DNA of 64,000 nt from Chryseobacterium kimseyorum. GTDB taxonomy: Bacteria > Bacteroidota > Bacteroidia > Flavobacteriales > Weeksellaceae. This document shows positions 43,804 through 51,764 of this stretch, one piece after another. The DNA is taken from contig NZ_JAPDHW010000017.1 in the NCBI RefSeq assembly GCF_025971945.1, positions 1-64,000 on the forward strand, in the 5' to 3' direction. The position numbers and the translations under genes are program-made. Position 1 is the stretch's first letter, and each line of letters opens with the position of its first letter. The notes under the pieces are model-generated. The model was not told the DNA's origin, did not search any database, and saw only the letters and a list, made by a program, of their open reading frames with translations.

Positions 43804-44994
43804 CTATTGATTTTTCCTGTTGAAAATTCTGTACCCCAGCCTCCATTCAATATAATCAGCTTTGTGGAATTTAAATGACCGTAAAGCAATTCCCACCAAC
43901 AGATTTCTGCCAATGGTGTACTGAAATCCAACTCTCTGGTAAAAAACAGTTTTGTCGTAGCGTCGGTCTATTTCTTTTTTAAATATATAAAATCCCGGTT
44001 GCAGCTGAATATCAAATTTTGAGATCGAAAGACGGTAAGACGGAAAAATATTGAGCAAAAGATTATCTTTCTTAAACCTTTTGGCTGTCTGAATAGCCCC
44101 TGTTTCGTCCTGATAAAACTTATTATTATAATCTTCGTCATACATCAGCCCAATTCCCAATCCTAAAGAAGATTTGTAGGTAACCTGTCTGTGATAAACG
44201 GTTTCTATTCCCCAGTTCTGATAATATTCACCTCTGAATTTTTCATTTAAATTAACATCAGAATATTCAAAACCATCATCTTTTCCAAAAAAGATCGAAT
44301 GTCGCACTCCTCCGAAAACATTGACATCTAAAGTTGAATGTTTGTCAAACGCTGATAAAGTATCTTTTTTAGGGATCAGTCTTTCATTAAAATTATAGGT
44401 AAGAGAAAGTTTGGGAGAAAAAGTATTCAGTCCCTTATTAGGATGTTTCAGAGCGCCATTGGAGAAATGATTAAAATTAAGTCCGAGACCCAAATCAAAA
44501 TGTTTTCCCAAGTAATATTTATAGCTGGCTCCCAGATTGATGTAGATACTGACTGATGAACCTGAAGTCTCATTTAAATATCCTTTTTCAAGGCTAAAAG
44601 GTTCCCAGCCGAATGCAAAACCTGCGCTTGTTTCATAATTCCATGAGTGAGTTTCAGCGCGCTTCATGGTTCCACCGAAGGTTCCGTAAACAGCAAAAGG
44701 CTGTCCGATATCTTTATTTTTAAGAAAATCAAGTGCTAAAATTCCACCACCATAATAAGGCAAACCGAATCTTTTGTGCCACTCTTTGCTTCCGTCGGTC
44801 TGTACAGTAAGTTCAGCTGATGCACCGACAAACTGGCGATGATCGAGTGTTTTCAGATAATCATTGGTTCCTAAAAAATTACCAATCTGCAGACTGACCG
44901 TCCCCTGCAGATTTGATTTGGGAATCGTATCCAGATCCTGACAAAAAAACATTGTGGATACCAGCAGGAATAAGTAAGAATATATGTGCTTCAA
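43804..44994 (-). CDS. PagL-like acyloxyacyl hydrolase / outer-membrane barrel
   Basis: A 396-residue exported protein, signal peptide ending FFCQ. The first part carries the PagL-type motif NHFSNGALKHPNKGLN near 180-195, with the His and Ser expected at the active site, in a beta-strand-rich context; the C-terminal half is a further barrel portion (about 210-396). PagL removes an acyl chain from lipid A. Longer than classical PagL, as usual in Bacteroidota. It sits between rpsO and pnp on the same strand. Confidence 0.75.
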   Translation of the reverse strand: MKHIYSYLFLLVSTMFFCQDLDTIPKSNLQGTVSLQIGNFLGTNDYLKTLDHRQFVGASAELTVQTDGSKEWHKRFGLPYYGGGILALDFLKNKDIGQPFAVYGTFGGTMKRAETHSWNYETSAGFAFGWEPFSLEKGYLNETSGSSVSIYINLGASYKYYLGKHFDLGLGLNFNHFSNGALKHPNKGLNTFSPKLSLTYNFNERLIPKKDTLSAFDKHSTLDVNVFGGVRHSIFFGKDDGFEYSDVNLNEKFRGEYYQNWGIETVYHRQVTYKSSLGLGIGLMYDEDYNNKFYQDETGAIQTAKRFKKDNLLLNIFPSYRLSISKFDIQLQPGFYIFKKEIDRRYDKTVFYQRVGFQYTIGRNLLVGIALRSFKFHKADYIEWRLGYRIFNRKNQ

Positions 44995-45090
44995 ATCTTT
45001 CAGTAGAATTTAAAAAATGCAAATGTAAATATTCTGGCAGAAAAACAGATCAGCTTTGGTTATCAATTGACAATTATTGACAGATGAAAA

Positions 45091-45125
45091 ACAAAAAAGC
45101 AACCTCTTGCGAAGTTGCTTTTATT
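45091..45125 (-). terminator. Terminator of rpsO
   Basis: AAAAGCAAC / GTTGCTTTT, 9 bp with a 10-base loop; T run on the - strand. Confidence 0.8.
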
Positions 45126-45142
45126 TTTGGAAATCGGATCGA

Positions 45143-45412
45143 TTATTTTCTTAGACCAAGTTCAGCAATAATTGCTCTGTATCTTGTGATATCTTTCTTC
45201 TTAAGATAATCTAATAAGCTTTTTCTCTTACCTACTAATTTCACCAAAGATCTCTCTGTGTTGAAATCGTGACGATTAGCCTTCAAATGCTGAGATAAGT
45301 GGTTAATTCTAAAAGTAAATAGAGCTACCTGTCCTTCAGCGCTTCCTGTGTCCTGTGCAGATTTTCCATGTTTTGCGAAAATTTCTGACTTTTTTTCTGT
45401 TGTTAAGTACAT
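45143..45412 (-). CDS. rpsO: 30S ribosomal protein S15
   Basis: An 89-residue four-helix protein that binds 16S rRNA. Conserved motifs: DTGSAEGQVALFTFRINHLSQHLK at about 21-44, KANRHDFNTERSLVKLVGKRKSLLDYLKKKD (broken here by convention), and RYRAIIAELGLRK at the end. Typical length. It has its own promoter and terminator. Confidence 0.98.
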   Translation of the reverse strand: MYLTTEKKSEIFAKHGKSAQDTGSAEGQVALFTFRINHLSQHLKANRHDFNTERSLVKLVGKRKSLLDYLKKKDITRYRAIIAELGLRK

Positions 45413-45447
45413 TCCAATATTGTTTAATGATTATTATGTAACGGGTG

Positions 45448-45478
45448 CAAAACTACAACTATTTTCGCATTCACCAAA
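45448..45478 (-). promoter_or_regulatory. Promoter of rpsO
   Basis: On the - strand TTTG (45478-45475) and TAGTTTTG (45455-45448) with a 19-bp spacer match the Bacteroidota consensus in full. Leader about 30 nt, too short for a large autoregulatory structure. Confidence 0.75.
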
Positions 45479-45584
45479 ACATTATCGATTCCATATATAA
45501 AATTTAATAGAAAAATATGTTAAAAATTTCTTAATAAAATTATGCTATCCCAGTAAAAGGCAGTAATTTTGCATAGACAAAAAG

Positions 45585-46142
45585 ATGAAAAAATTTTTAC
45601 TTTACATACTGATTCCCACTGTCTTTATCACCAGTATTTCTTCTGTGAAAGCACAGAAAGCCAATACTCACGATAAAATCAAGAAAATCTTATACTTCAA
45701 TCCTGAGGTGGAACCCGATTTGGAGGAAATAAAAGAACCTACGAGCCATGCTTTCTTCAGTGCAGTTTCAGATAATGTTAGTGCATTTAGAAGAAATAAA
45801 ATGCTGCGATCTGAAGTACAGGTTTCTTATGACAGCATTGATTCGAAAACAATTCTGGAATACAGCAAAAACAACGATGCTGATTTTGTAATTGTTCCTA
45901 AAGTAAAATATTTTAAAGTCGGACTGGGAAAATATGTTTTCTCAAACCAGGTTATCGTCAGTATGAAACTTTTTGATGCTGAAGGAAACTTCATTGCTGC
46001 ATCTGATTATGATACCTACCGAAAAAACATGCGCCTGTTAGGTTCTGCAGAAAATTCGATTAAGATCGGAACCAATGGCGCGATGAAAAGCATTTTAAAA
46101 GAATTAAGAAAACAGAAACCCTCTTCAGAAGCAGGTTTTTAA
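45585..46142 (+). CDS. Exported protein of unknown function
   Basis: A 185-residue protein, signal peptide MKKFLLYILIPTVFITSISS with cleavage near VKAQ. The mature part is mixed alpha/beta (DFVIVPKVKYFKVGLGKYVF, SNQVIVSMKLFDAEGNFIAAS), reminiscent of small lipoprotein-like stress proteins. No family recognised. A TAATTTTG element lies 14 bases before the start (45564-45571). Upstream of mgtE by 83 bp. Confidence 0.65.
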   Translation: MKKFLLYILIPTVFITSISSVKAQKANTHDKIKKILYFNPEVEPDLEEIKEPTSHAFFSAVSDNVSAFRRNKMLRSEVQVSYDSIDSKTILEYSKNNDADFVIVPKVKYFKVGLGKYVFSNQVIVSMKLFDAEGNFIAASDYDTYRKNMRLLGSAENSIKIGTNGAMKSILKELRKQKPSSEAGF

Positions 46143-46197
46143 GCTTTAATAAATCCTTAATTTTACGCGATCGTTCTCATTTGTTGAAAATTTGAAT

Positions 46198-46205
46198 TAT
46201 TTTTG
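46198..46205 (+). promoter_or_regulatory. -7 element of mgtE
   Basis: TATTTTTG matches TAnnTTTG. A TTTG at 46180-46183 stands only 14 bp upstream, a short spacing. The TTG start codon follows 20 bases later. Confidence 0.45.
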
Positions 46206-46225
46206 CATATCCAAAAAATTCAGTT

Positions 46226-47548
46226 TTGAATCATACAGACGAACTTACCTTTAACCCAGCCGATATTGCCGAAAGACTTAGCGAATTGCATGCTGATGAA
46301 AGGCTGTTGGCTTTTCTGAAAGTTCCGAAAGATTATAAAGCTGACGTTTTCTCACATTTAGATCCGGATTTCCAGGAAGAAACCATCAGAAGCATCGGCA
46401 GCGACGAAGTTTCAGAGATTCTGAATGCCATGACTCCGGATGACAGAACTGCACTTTTCGAAGATTTCCCGGACGAGCTGATTAAATATTCGATCAACCA
46501 CCTTAATCCACAGGAAAGAAGAATTGCCTTAAAGCTTCTGGGTTACGATTCTGATTCTATTGCCCGTCTGATGACGCCTTATTACATCCAGATCCGAAAA
46601 GAATGGACGGTAAAAAGATGTCTGCAGCAAATTAAAAAAGTCGGAAAAAGAGTGGAAACCATCAATCATCTGTATGTAGTGGATGAACGAAACCGCCTGA
46701 TCGACGATTTGGCACTGGGAAGTTTGCTGTTGGTTGAAGAAGATACTCTGGTTTCAGATCTTACCGATAATCAGTTTGTCGCTATCAAAACGACAACTTC
46801 AAAAGAAGATGCGGTAACCTATTTTGAAAAATACGACAGAACTGCACTTCCTATCATTACTGACGCAGGAGTTTTGGTGGGTATTGTGACAATCGATGAC
46901 ATTCTGGATCAGATTGAATCGCAAAACACCGAAGATATTCAGAAATTTGGGGGTGTTGAAGCTTTGGATGACCCTTATATACAGACGCATTGGTTTGAAA
47001 TGATTAAAAAAAGAGGTCTTTGGCTGATTGTTTTATTCTTTCTTCAGTTGATTACCGCTTCTGTAATGGGTTATTATGAAAATGAAATAGAAAAAGCTGT
47101 TGTTCTGGCACTTTTTATTCCTCTAATTATATCAAGTGGCGGAAATTCAGGTTCACAGGCTGCAACATTGATTATCCGCGCAATGGCACTTCAGGAAATT
47201 ACCATTAAAGACTGGTGGATTGTAATGAAAAAAGAGTTGGTCACAGGTCTTATTTTAGGAACTTTCCTCGGAGTTATTGGTTTTTTCAGAATTATGATCT
47301 GGCATGAAATGGGCTGGTTTGACTACGGTGACTACTGGTTTTTCATCGGTATAAGTGCCGGAATTTCATTAGCTATGATTGTACTTTGGGGAACTTTATC
47401 CGGATCAATGGTTCCTTTTATTCTTAAAAAATTCAATCTTGACCCTGCAACTTCTTCTGCACCTTTCGTGGCAACTTTGGTAGACGTTACCGGTTTAATT
47501 ATTTACTTTACGATTGCCGGACTTTTCTTAACCGGAAAACTTTTGTAA
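46226..47548 (+). CDS. mgtE: Magnesium transporter MgtE
   Basis: A 440-residue Mg2+ channel. The N domain (about 10-125: ADIAERLSELHADERLLAFLKVP; TPDDRTALFEDFPDE) is followed by two CBS domains (about 130-255; LMTPYYIQIRKEWTV, TALPIITDAGVLVGIVTIDDI) and five helices (about 275-440; SGGNSGSQAATLIIRAMAL). The start is a TTG at 46226: an ATG comes only far inside the N domain, and the TTG gives the family length. Confidence 0.95.
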   Translation: MNHTDELTFNPADIAERLSELHADERLLAFLKVPKDYKADVFSHLDPDFQEETIRSIGSDEVSEILNAMTPDDRTALFEDFPDELIKYSINHLNPQERRIALKLLGYDSDSIARLMTPYYIQIRKEWTVKRCLQQIKKVGKRVETINHLYVVDERNRLIDDLALGSLLLVEEDTLVSDLTDNQFVAIKTTTSKEDAVTYFEKYDRTALPIITDAGVLVGIVTIDDILDQIESQNTEDIQKFGGVEALDDPYIQTHWFEMIKKRGLWLIVLFFLQLITASVMGYYENEIEKAVVLALFIPLIISSGGNSGSQAATLIIRAMALQEITIKDWWIVMKKELVTGLILGTFLGVIGFFRIMIWHEMGWFDYGDYWFFIGISAGISLAMIVLWGTLSGSMVPFILKKFNLDPATSSAPFVATLVDVTGLIIYFTIAGLFLTGKLL

Positions 47549-47571
47549 TTTTAGACAAAGTCTAAGATTTT

Positions 47572-48300
47572 ATGAAAGTCATTTCTTTAGTTCCTTCAAT
47601 TACTGAAGCCTTATTTGATTTGGGATTAACCGAAAAGGAAATCATCGGAAGAACAAAATTCTGTATTCACCCTGCTGAAAAAGTTAAAAATGTTGAAATC
47701 ATCGGTGGAACGAAAAATCTGAATATTGAAAAAATAAGAAGTTTACATCCCGATTTAATTTTAGCCAATAAAGAAGAGAACGTCAAAGAGCAGATTGAAT
47801 CTCTGATGAACGATTTCAAAGTGACTGTTTATAATACAGAAACTATTGAAGACAATTATTATTTGGTTAAAAATTTGGGCTTGCTTTTTAATAAAGAAGA
47901 AAGGGCGCAGACATTTAATCTGAAAATTTACGATGTTCTTTATCAGGCTAAAATAAATTCTAAAGTAAAAGCTGCTTATCTGATTTGGAAGAATCCTTAT
48001 ATGACAGTGGGTTCAGACACTTTTATTCATAATGTGCTATCAGAAATAGGTTTTGAAAATATATTTAAAAATCAAACGCGTTATCCGGAAATCAGGGCTG
48101 AAGATTTGGCCGAAGCAGATGTGATTATGCTTTCTTCTGAACCCTTCCCTTTCAAGGAAAAACATATTGCTGAGCTTAAAGAAGTTTATCCACAAAAAAA
48201 GATAATGATTGTTGATGGCGAAGCTTTTTCCTGGTACGGAACTCATATTGCGAAGTGCGAGAGTTATTTCAGAGAATTAATTCTTGAATTTGACCGCTGA
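47572..48300 (+). CDS. Periplasmic-binding-fold metal/cobalamin receptor without signal peptide
   Basis: A 242-residue protein of the helical-backbone metal receptor type (BtuF/FhuD fold): SLVPSITEALFDLGLTEKEIIGRTKFCIHP at the start, LHPDLILANKEEN, DTFIHNVLSEIGFENIF near 151-167, and a C-terminal DVIMLSSEPFPFKEKH. No signal peptide or lipobox is seen, so it may act in the cytosol or be a diverged member. It begins 23 bp after mgtE and could be co-transcribed. Confidence 0.75.
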   Translation: MKVISLVPSITEALFDLGLTEKEIIGRTKFCIHPAEKVKNVEIIGGTKNLNIEKIRSLHPDLILANKEENVKEQIESLMNDFKVTVYNTETIEDNYYLVKNLGLLFNKEERAQTFNLKIYDVLYQAKINSKVKAAYLIWKNPYMTVGSDTFIHNVLSEIGFENIFKNQTRYPEIRAEDLAEADVIMLSSEPFPFKEKHIAELKEVYPQKKIMIVDGEAFSWYGTHIAKCESYFRELILEFDR

Positions 48301-48420
48301 GAAAAAGTTCTAAAGCTTCCACTTTCATTTACAAAAATAAAACTCTGTATTCAGGACAAATCTGCCTATTTTGGTCTTATTGTTGAATAGTATCCGGTAT
48401 CAATTTTAATGTATCTGATC

Positions 48421-49686
48421 ATGAAAAAGCATATCGTAATCGTTGGTGGCGGGTTTGCCGGTGTACACATCATAAAATCTTTAAAAAACGATCAGCGTTT
48501 TCGGATCACATTAGTCGACAAAAATAATTATCATTTCTTTCCACCTCTTATTTATCAGGTTGCCACATCATTTATTCAGGCATCGAACATCAGCTATCCT
48601 TTCAGAAAAATGATTTCCGACTCCAGGAATGTACATTTTCATATGGGAAGTCTGGTAAAGGTGAATCCTGAAAGCAAAACAATAGAAACTGACACGGGAA
48701 CTTTGAGCTACGATCATTTGGTGCTGGCTTTGGGTACGGAATCGAACTTTTTCGGAATGGAAAATGTACAGAAATGTGCACTTCCTATGAAAAATATTGA
48801 AGAAGCACTGTACCTGCGAAATCATATGCTACTTAATCTGGAGGAAGCCGCAAGAAATAAAGATATCAAAAAAGCACAGCGTCTGCAAAATATTGTCATT
48901 GCCGGTGGAGGACCAACCGGAGTAGAATTAGCAGGAATGCTCGCAGAGATGGGTAAATACATCGCAGAAAAAGAATATCCAGAAATGAAACTGGGACTGT
49001 CAAATATCTACCTGATTGACGCTTTGCCTACACTTCTATCTCCGATGAGCAAGATGGCTCAGGAAACAGCGTATAACAAACTGAAAAAGCTGGGTGTAAA
49101 AATTCAGCTTAACATTTCTGTAAAAGATTATGTGGACAATAAAGTAATTCTATCAGACGGAAACACAATAGAAACGGAAACATTAATCTGGACTTCAGGT
49201 GTTATCGGGCGTGAAGTTCCCGGTCTGCCCAGCGAAAGTGTGGCTAAAGGCCGCAGAATTTTGGTAGATCAATTCAATAAGGTAAATGGGGTCAATGACA
49301 TTTATGCACTGGGAGATATCTGTCTTCAGCTGACTGACCCAAATTTCACTAAAGGACATCCACAGCTCGCACAGGTGGCGATACAGCAGGGAAAAAACTT
49401 AGGTACGAATTTCAAAAAAATGGAAAAGTCTGAGAAACTGAATTCTTTTAAATACAATGACAAAGGCAGTATGGCGATTATTTCAAAATTCAACGCGGTG
49501 GTGGATTTGCCTAAATTCTCGTTCAATGGATTCTTAGCATGGCTCACATGGTTATTTATTCATGTGATTCCTTTGGTGAGTTTCCGAAGCAAAATAAGAC
49601 TGGCTTTAGACTGGTTTAGGTTATTTATTACCAATAATCCTTCGATACGACTCATACTGTATCCAAAAAAGAATGCCAACCAATAG
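48421..49686 (+). CDS. ndh: Type II NADH dehydrogenase
   Basis: A 421-residue FAD enzyme passing electrons from NADH to quinone without pumping. FAD site HIVIVGGGFAGVHIIKSL at 4-21, NAD site IVIAGGGPTGVELAGMLAEMG near 159-179, and INDIYALGDICLQL-type FAD contact near 291 (seen as VNDIYALGDIC). The C-terminal part (WLTWLFIHVIPLVSFRSK) is the membrane-anchoring amphipathic region. The frame is open to 48409, but ATG 48421 gives the FAD motif at the right distance. Gene symbol by family. Confidence 0.9.
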   Translation: MKKHIVIVGGGFAGVHIIKSLKNDQRFRITLVDKNNYHFFPPLIYQVATSFIQASNISYPFRKMISDSRNVHFHMGSLVKVNPESKTIETDTGTLSYDHLVLALGTESNFFGMENVQKCALPMKNIEEALYLRNHMLLNLEEAARNKDIKKAQRLQNIVIAGGGPTGVELAGMLAEMGKYIAEKEYPEMKLGLSNIYLIDALPTLLSPMSKMAQETAYNKLKKLGVKIQLNISVKDYVDNKVILSDGNTIETETLIWTSGVIGREVPGLPSESVAKGRRILVDQFNKVNGVNDIYALGDICLQLTDPNFTKGHPQLAQVAIQQGKNLGTNFKKMEKSEKLNSFKYNDKGSMAIISKFNAVVDLPKFSFNGFLAWLTWLFIHVIPLVSFRSKIRLALDWFRLFITNNPSIRLILYPKKNANQ

Positions 49687-49758
49687 AAAGATTTGGCAAT
49701 CAATATTCTATCAAATTCTATATAAATTAATTAAGATATGTTAAATCGGGATTAAGGA

Positions 49759-50361
49759 TCAGCTGGAAATTCTGGACTGGTCTAATGTTTCTGCGCAGTA
49801 CATTTTATATTTATCCAACTCAAGCTTAAAACATCCTAAGACAAACTCACTATAATACAGCTGAGCCTTTAATGACATGGTTCTTGAGTGTAAATCGAGT
49901 TTTTCGGTAAGAATAATTTTTCCGTTGTGGCTGATTGAAAAATAGGCGAATAGCTTATTTCTGGATTTCTTAATAGGATTTGCATAACCGGTCACCGCTA
50001 TTGACCAATCGCTTTTGAAGATATTGGCAACATTTAAAGCCATTGATTCAGCGATTTCGGGAGAAACACCGTCAGATGCCGGAGTTTTACCTTCATCTAT
50101 TTTCAAGACGTTAATTTTTTCTGTAACTGTATATGCTGTAATTCCACCTTTAAAAAACTGAGATGCATCGGTCATTTGCGAAAATGAGAACTGAAGAAAT
50201 CCTGCAGTGACACTCTCTGCTATAGAAACGGTCTCATGAATTGATGAAAGTTCTGTACCGATATATTCCAGCAGGTTTTGCAATTCTACGATAAAATTGA
50301 TAAAAGATTTAGCGGAAAGCTGCTCTTTAGTGAGGTCGATTTTTGTAGGTTTTAAAATCAT
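49759..50361 (-). CDS. CinA C-terminal-domain family protein (nicotinamide-nucleotide amidase type)
   Basis: A 200-residue protein. It has ETVSIAESVTAGFLQFSFSQ at about 42-61, FFKGGITAYTVTEKINVL, DGVSPEIAESMALNVANIF and WSIAVTGYANP, as in CinA/PncC, which recycles NMN. The usual SxxSCTGG core is changed here (ESVTAGFL), and the N- and C-terminal tails are longer than in PncC, so activity is uncertain. It is convergent with the NDH-2 gene. Confidence 0.75.
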   Translation of the reverse strand: MILKPTKIDLTKEQLSAKSFINFIVELQNLLEYIGTELSSIHETVSIAESVTAGFLQFSFSQMTDASQFFKGGITAYTVTEKINVLKIDEGKTPASDGVSPEIAESMALNVANIFKSDWSIAVTGYANPIKKSRNKLFAYFSISHNGKIILTEKLDLHSRTMSLKAQLYYSEFVLGCFKLELDKYKMYCAETLDQSRISS

Positions 50362-50788
50362 TATAAATCTTTTATATCTTGTAGATGATTAACAGTAGAT
50401 GAGATGATGTCTGAATATTATCTTTTATAAAAATTATATTTTTTTGAATGATATTCTATTATGAGTATCAATCCTGACATTAATCAGTGAACACCCAGTA
50501 TGTTAAGCGACAATCTAAAATCAAGCCAATAATTTCAATTTTTTGCGTATTGACAGTTATTTCAGACGTATTTCCGAAAAAAAAGACTGCAGGTTGAGAT
50601 TCTTTCTGTACACTATGATTCAGGTCATAGTAATCAGTTTAGAAACTCCTTTTCATTATGGAAAATTGACAACCCAAAAAAAGGGATGAAGAGATTTCTA
50701 TTTAATTTTAATTATTACAAAAAATAACATTGTTTTTTATTAGATCGTTATTTTTGCTAAATTAATTTTCTACAATTATTATAAAAAA
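50362..50788. other. Gap between divergent genes with one promoter
   Basis: No gene was seen. TTG at 50730-50732 and TATTTTTG at 50749-50756 with 16 bp between form a promoter for the DUF1826 gene. The remainder is AT-rich and holds no strong hairpin. Confidence 0.5.
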
Positions 50789-51487
50789 ATGAGCAATCCA
50801 TTTCCTACAAATAAGCAGATTAAAGTGGTTTCTACTTTTTCTGAATTAGTCGCTACAAATTTTCAAGGTGATCAAAACGCGGTTTGCTGGAACAGGAATT
50901 TGAACGGAGATTTTAAAGAAATTGTATCAAAACTCAGATTAAAAGAAAATATTACCGAAATTGATACTGAAGATCTATTAGATTTAGAACTTTCTGAAAA
51001 TGGTGAATTTGCAAGGCAGATTATTCTCAATGATTTACGGCTGTTAACTGATTTTGGAGCATTGCCATCACTCAACTTGCTCAAAAATTATGAGCGCGAT
51101 GAAGAATTCGACTTTATTTCAACAGACGTTTATTCATATCATGTCGATCGGTCGCCCATTGGTACGAGTACTTTTTTATGCACCTATTACGGGGTGGCAA
51201 GTGATATTTTACCGAATGATCAGGCTGTTCAAAAAATCTTAATTCCAGAAATCCGGGAAAAACTGAAAAAATTACATAACGGTCCTGAGAAGGAATTTGA
51301 AATCTTTTTGGAAGAAAATTATTTTGATCTTCATTATCAGGCTAACCCCGATTCACAGCCCACAAATCTTGGGCTGGGTAATCTCTGGAAGCTGGCAGTG
51401 GATCATCCTCAGCAGAAAGTTCTCCCATGTATTCACAGAGCGCCGGTAGAAAATGATGGCGAATACCGACTCCTTTTAATTTGTTAG
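50789..51487 (+). CDS. DUF1826 domain protein
   Basis: A 232-residue soluble protein. The late motif PCIHRAPVENDGEYRLLLIC and the DVYSYHVDRSPIGTSTFLCTYYG segment (His and Cys near a possible metal site) match my memory of DUF1826. In other phyla such genes lie in zinc-uptake contexts, which is not visible here. It has its own promoter. Confidence 0.6.
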   Translation: MSNPFPTNKQIKVVSTFSELVATNFQGDQNAVCWNRNLNGDFKEIVSKLRLKENITEIDTEDLLDLELSENGEFARQIILNDLRLLTDFGALPSLNLLKNYERDEEFDFISTDVYSYHVDRSPIGTSTFLCTYYGVASDILPNDQAVQKILIPEIREKLKKLHNGPEKEFEIFLEENYFDLHYQANPDSQPTNLGLGNLWKLAVDHPQQKVLPCIHRAPVENDGEYRLLLIC

Positions 51488-51764
51488 TCAAAATTCATAA
51501 TAATTGCGCAATCGATTACTTTTGATTAACTACGATGTTTTTTTGGTCAAATCAGCATGCCTGTAAACTCATCAAATCATTAAATAACAAATGATTTTAT
51601 TTAACAGAAAATCGTATAAATAATTAATCTTCAACATTTAACAGAAACAAATCGAGAGGCTTATCATAAAACTGAAGGTATGTTCATGTATCATTTAAAA
51701 TCATTAGTTTTAAAATCATATTCTTTCATTGAAAAAGGGTGAAAATATATTTAATTACTACAGA

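Noticed and set aside
51729..51764. Upstream TTG start of the GH95 gene
   Set aside because: It would put 12 residues before the signal peptide; the ATG at 51765 gives a normal one.
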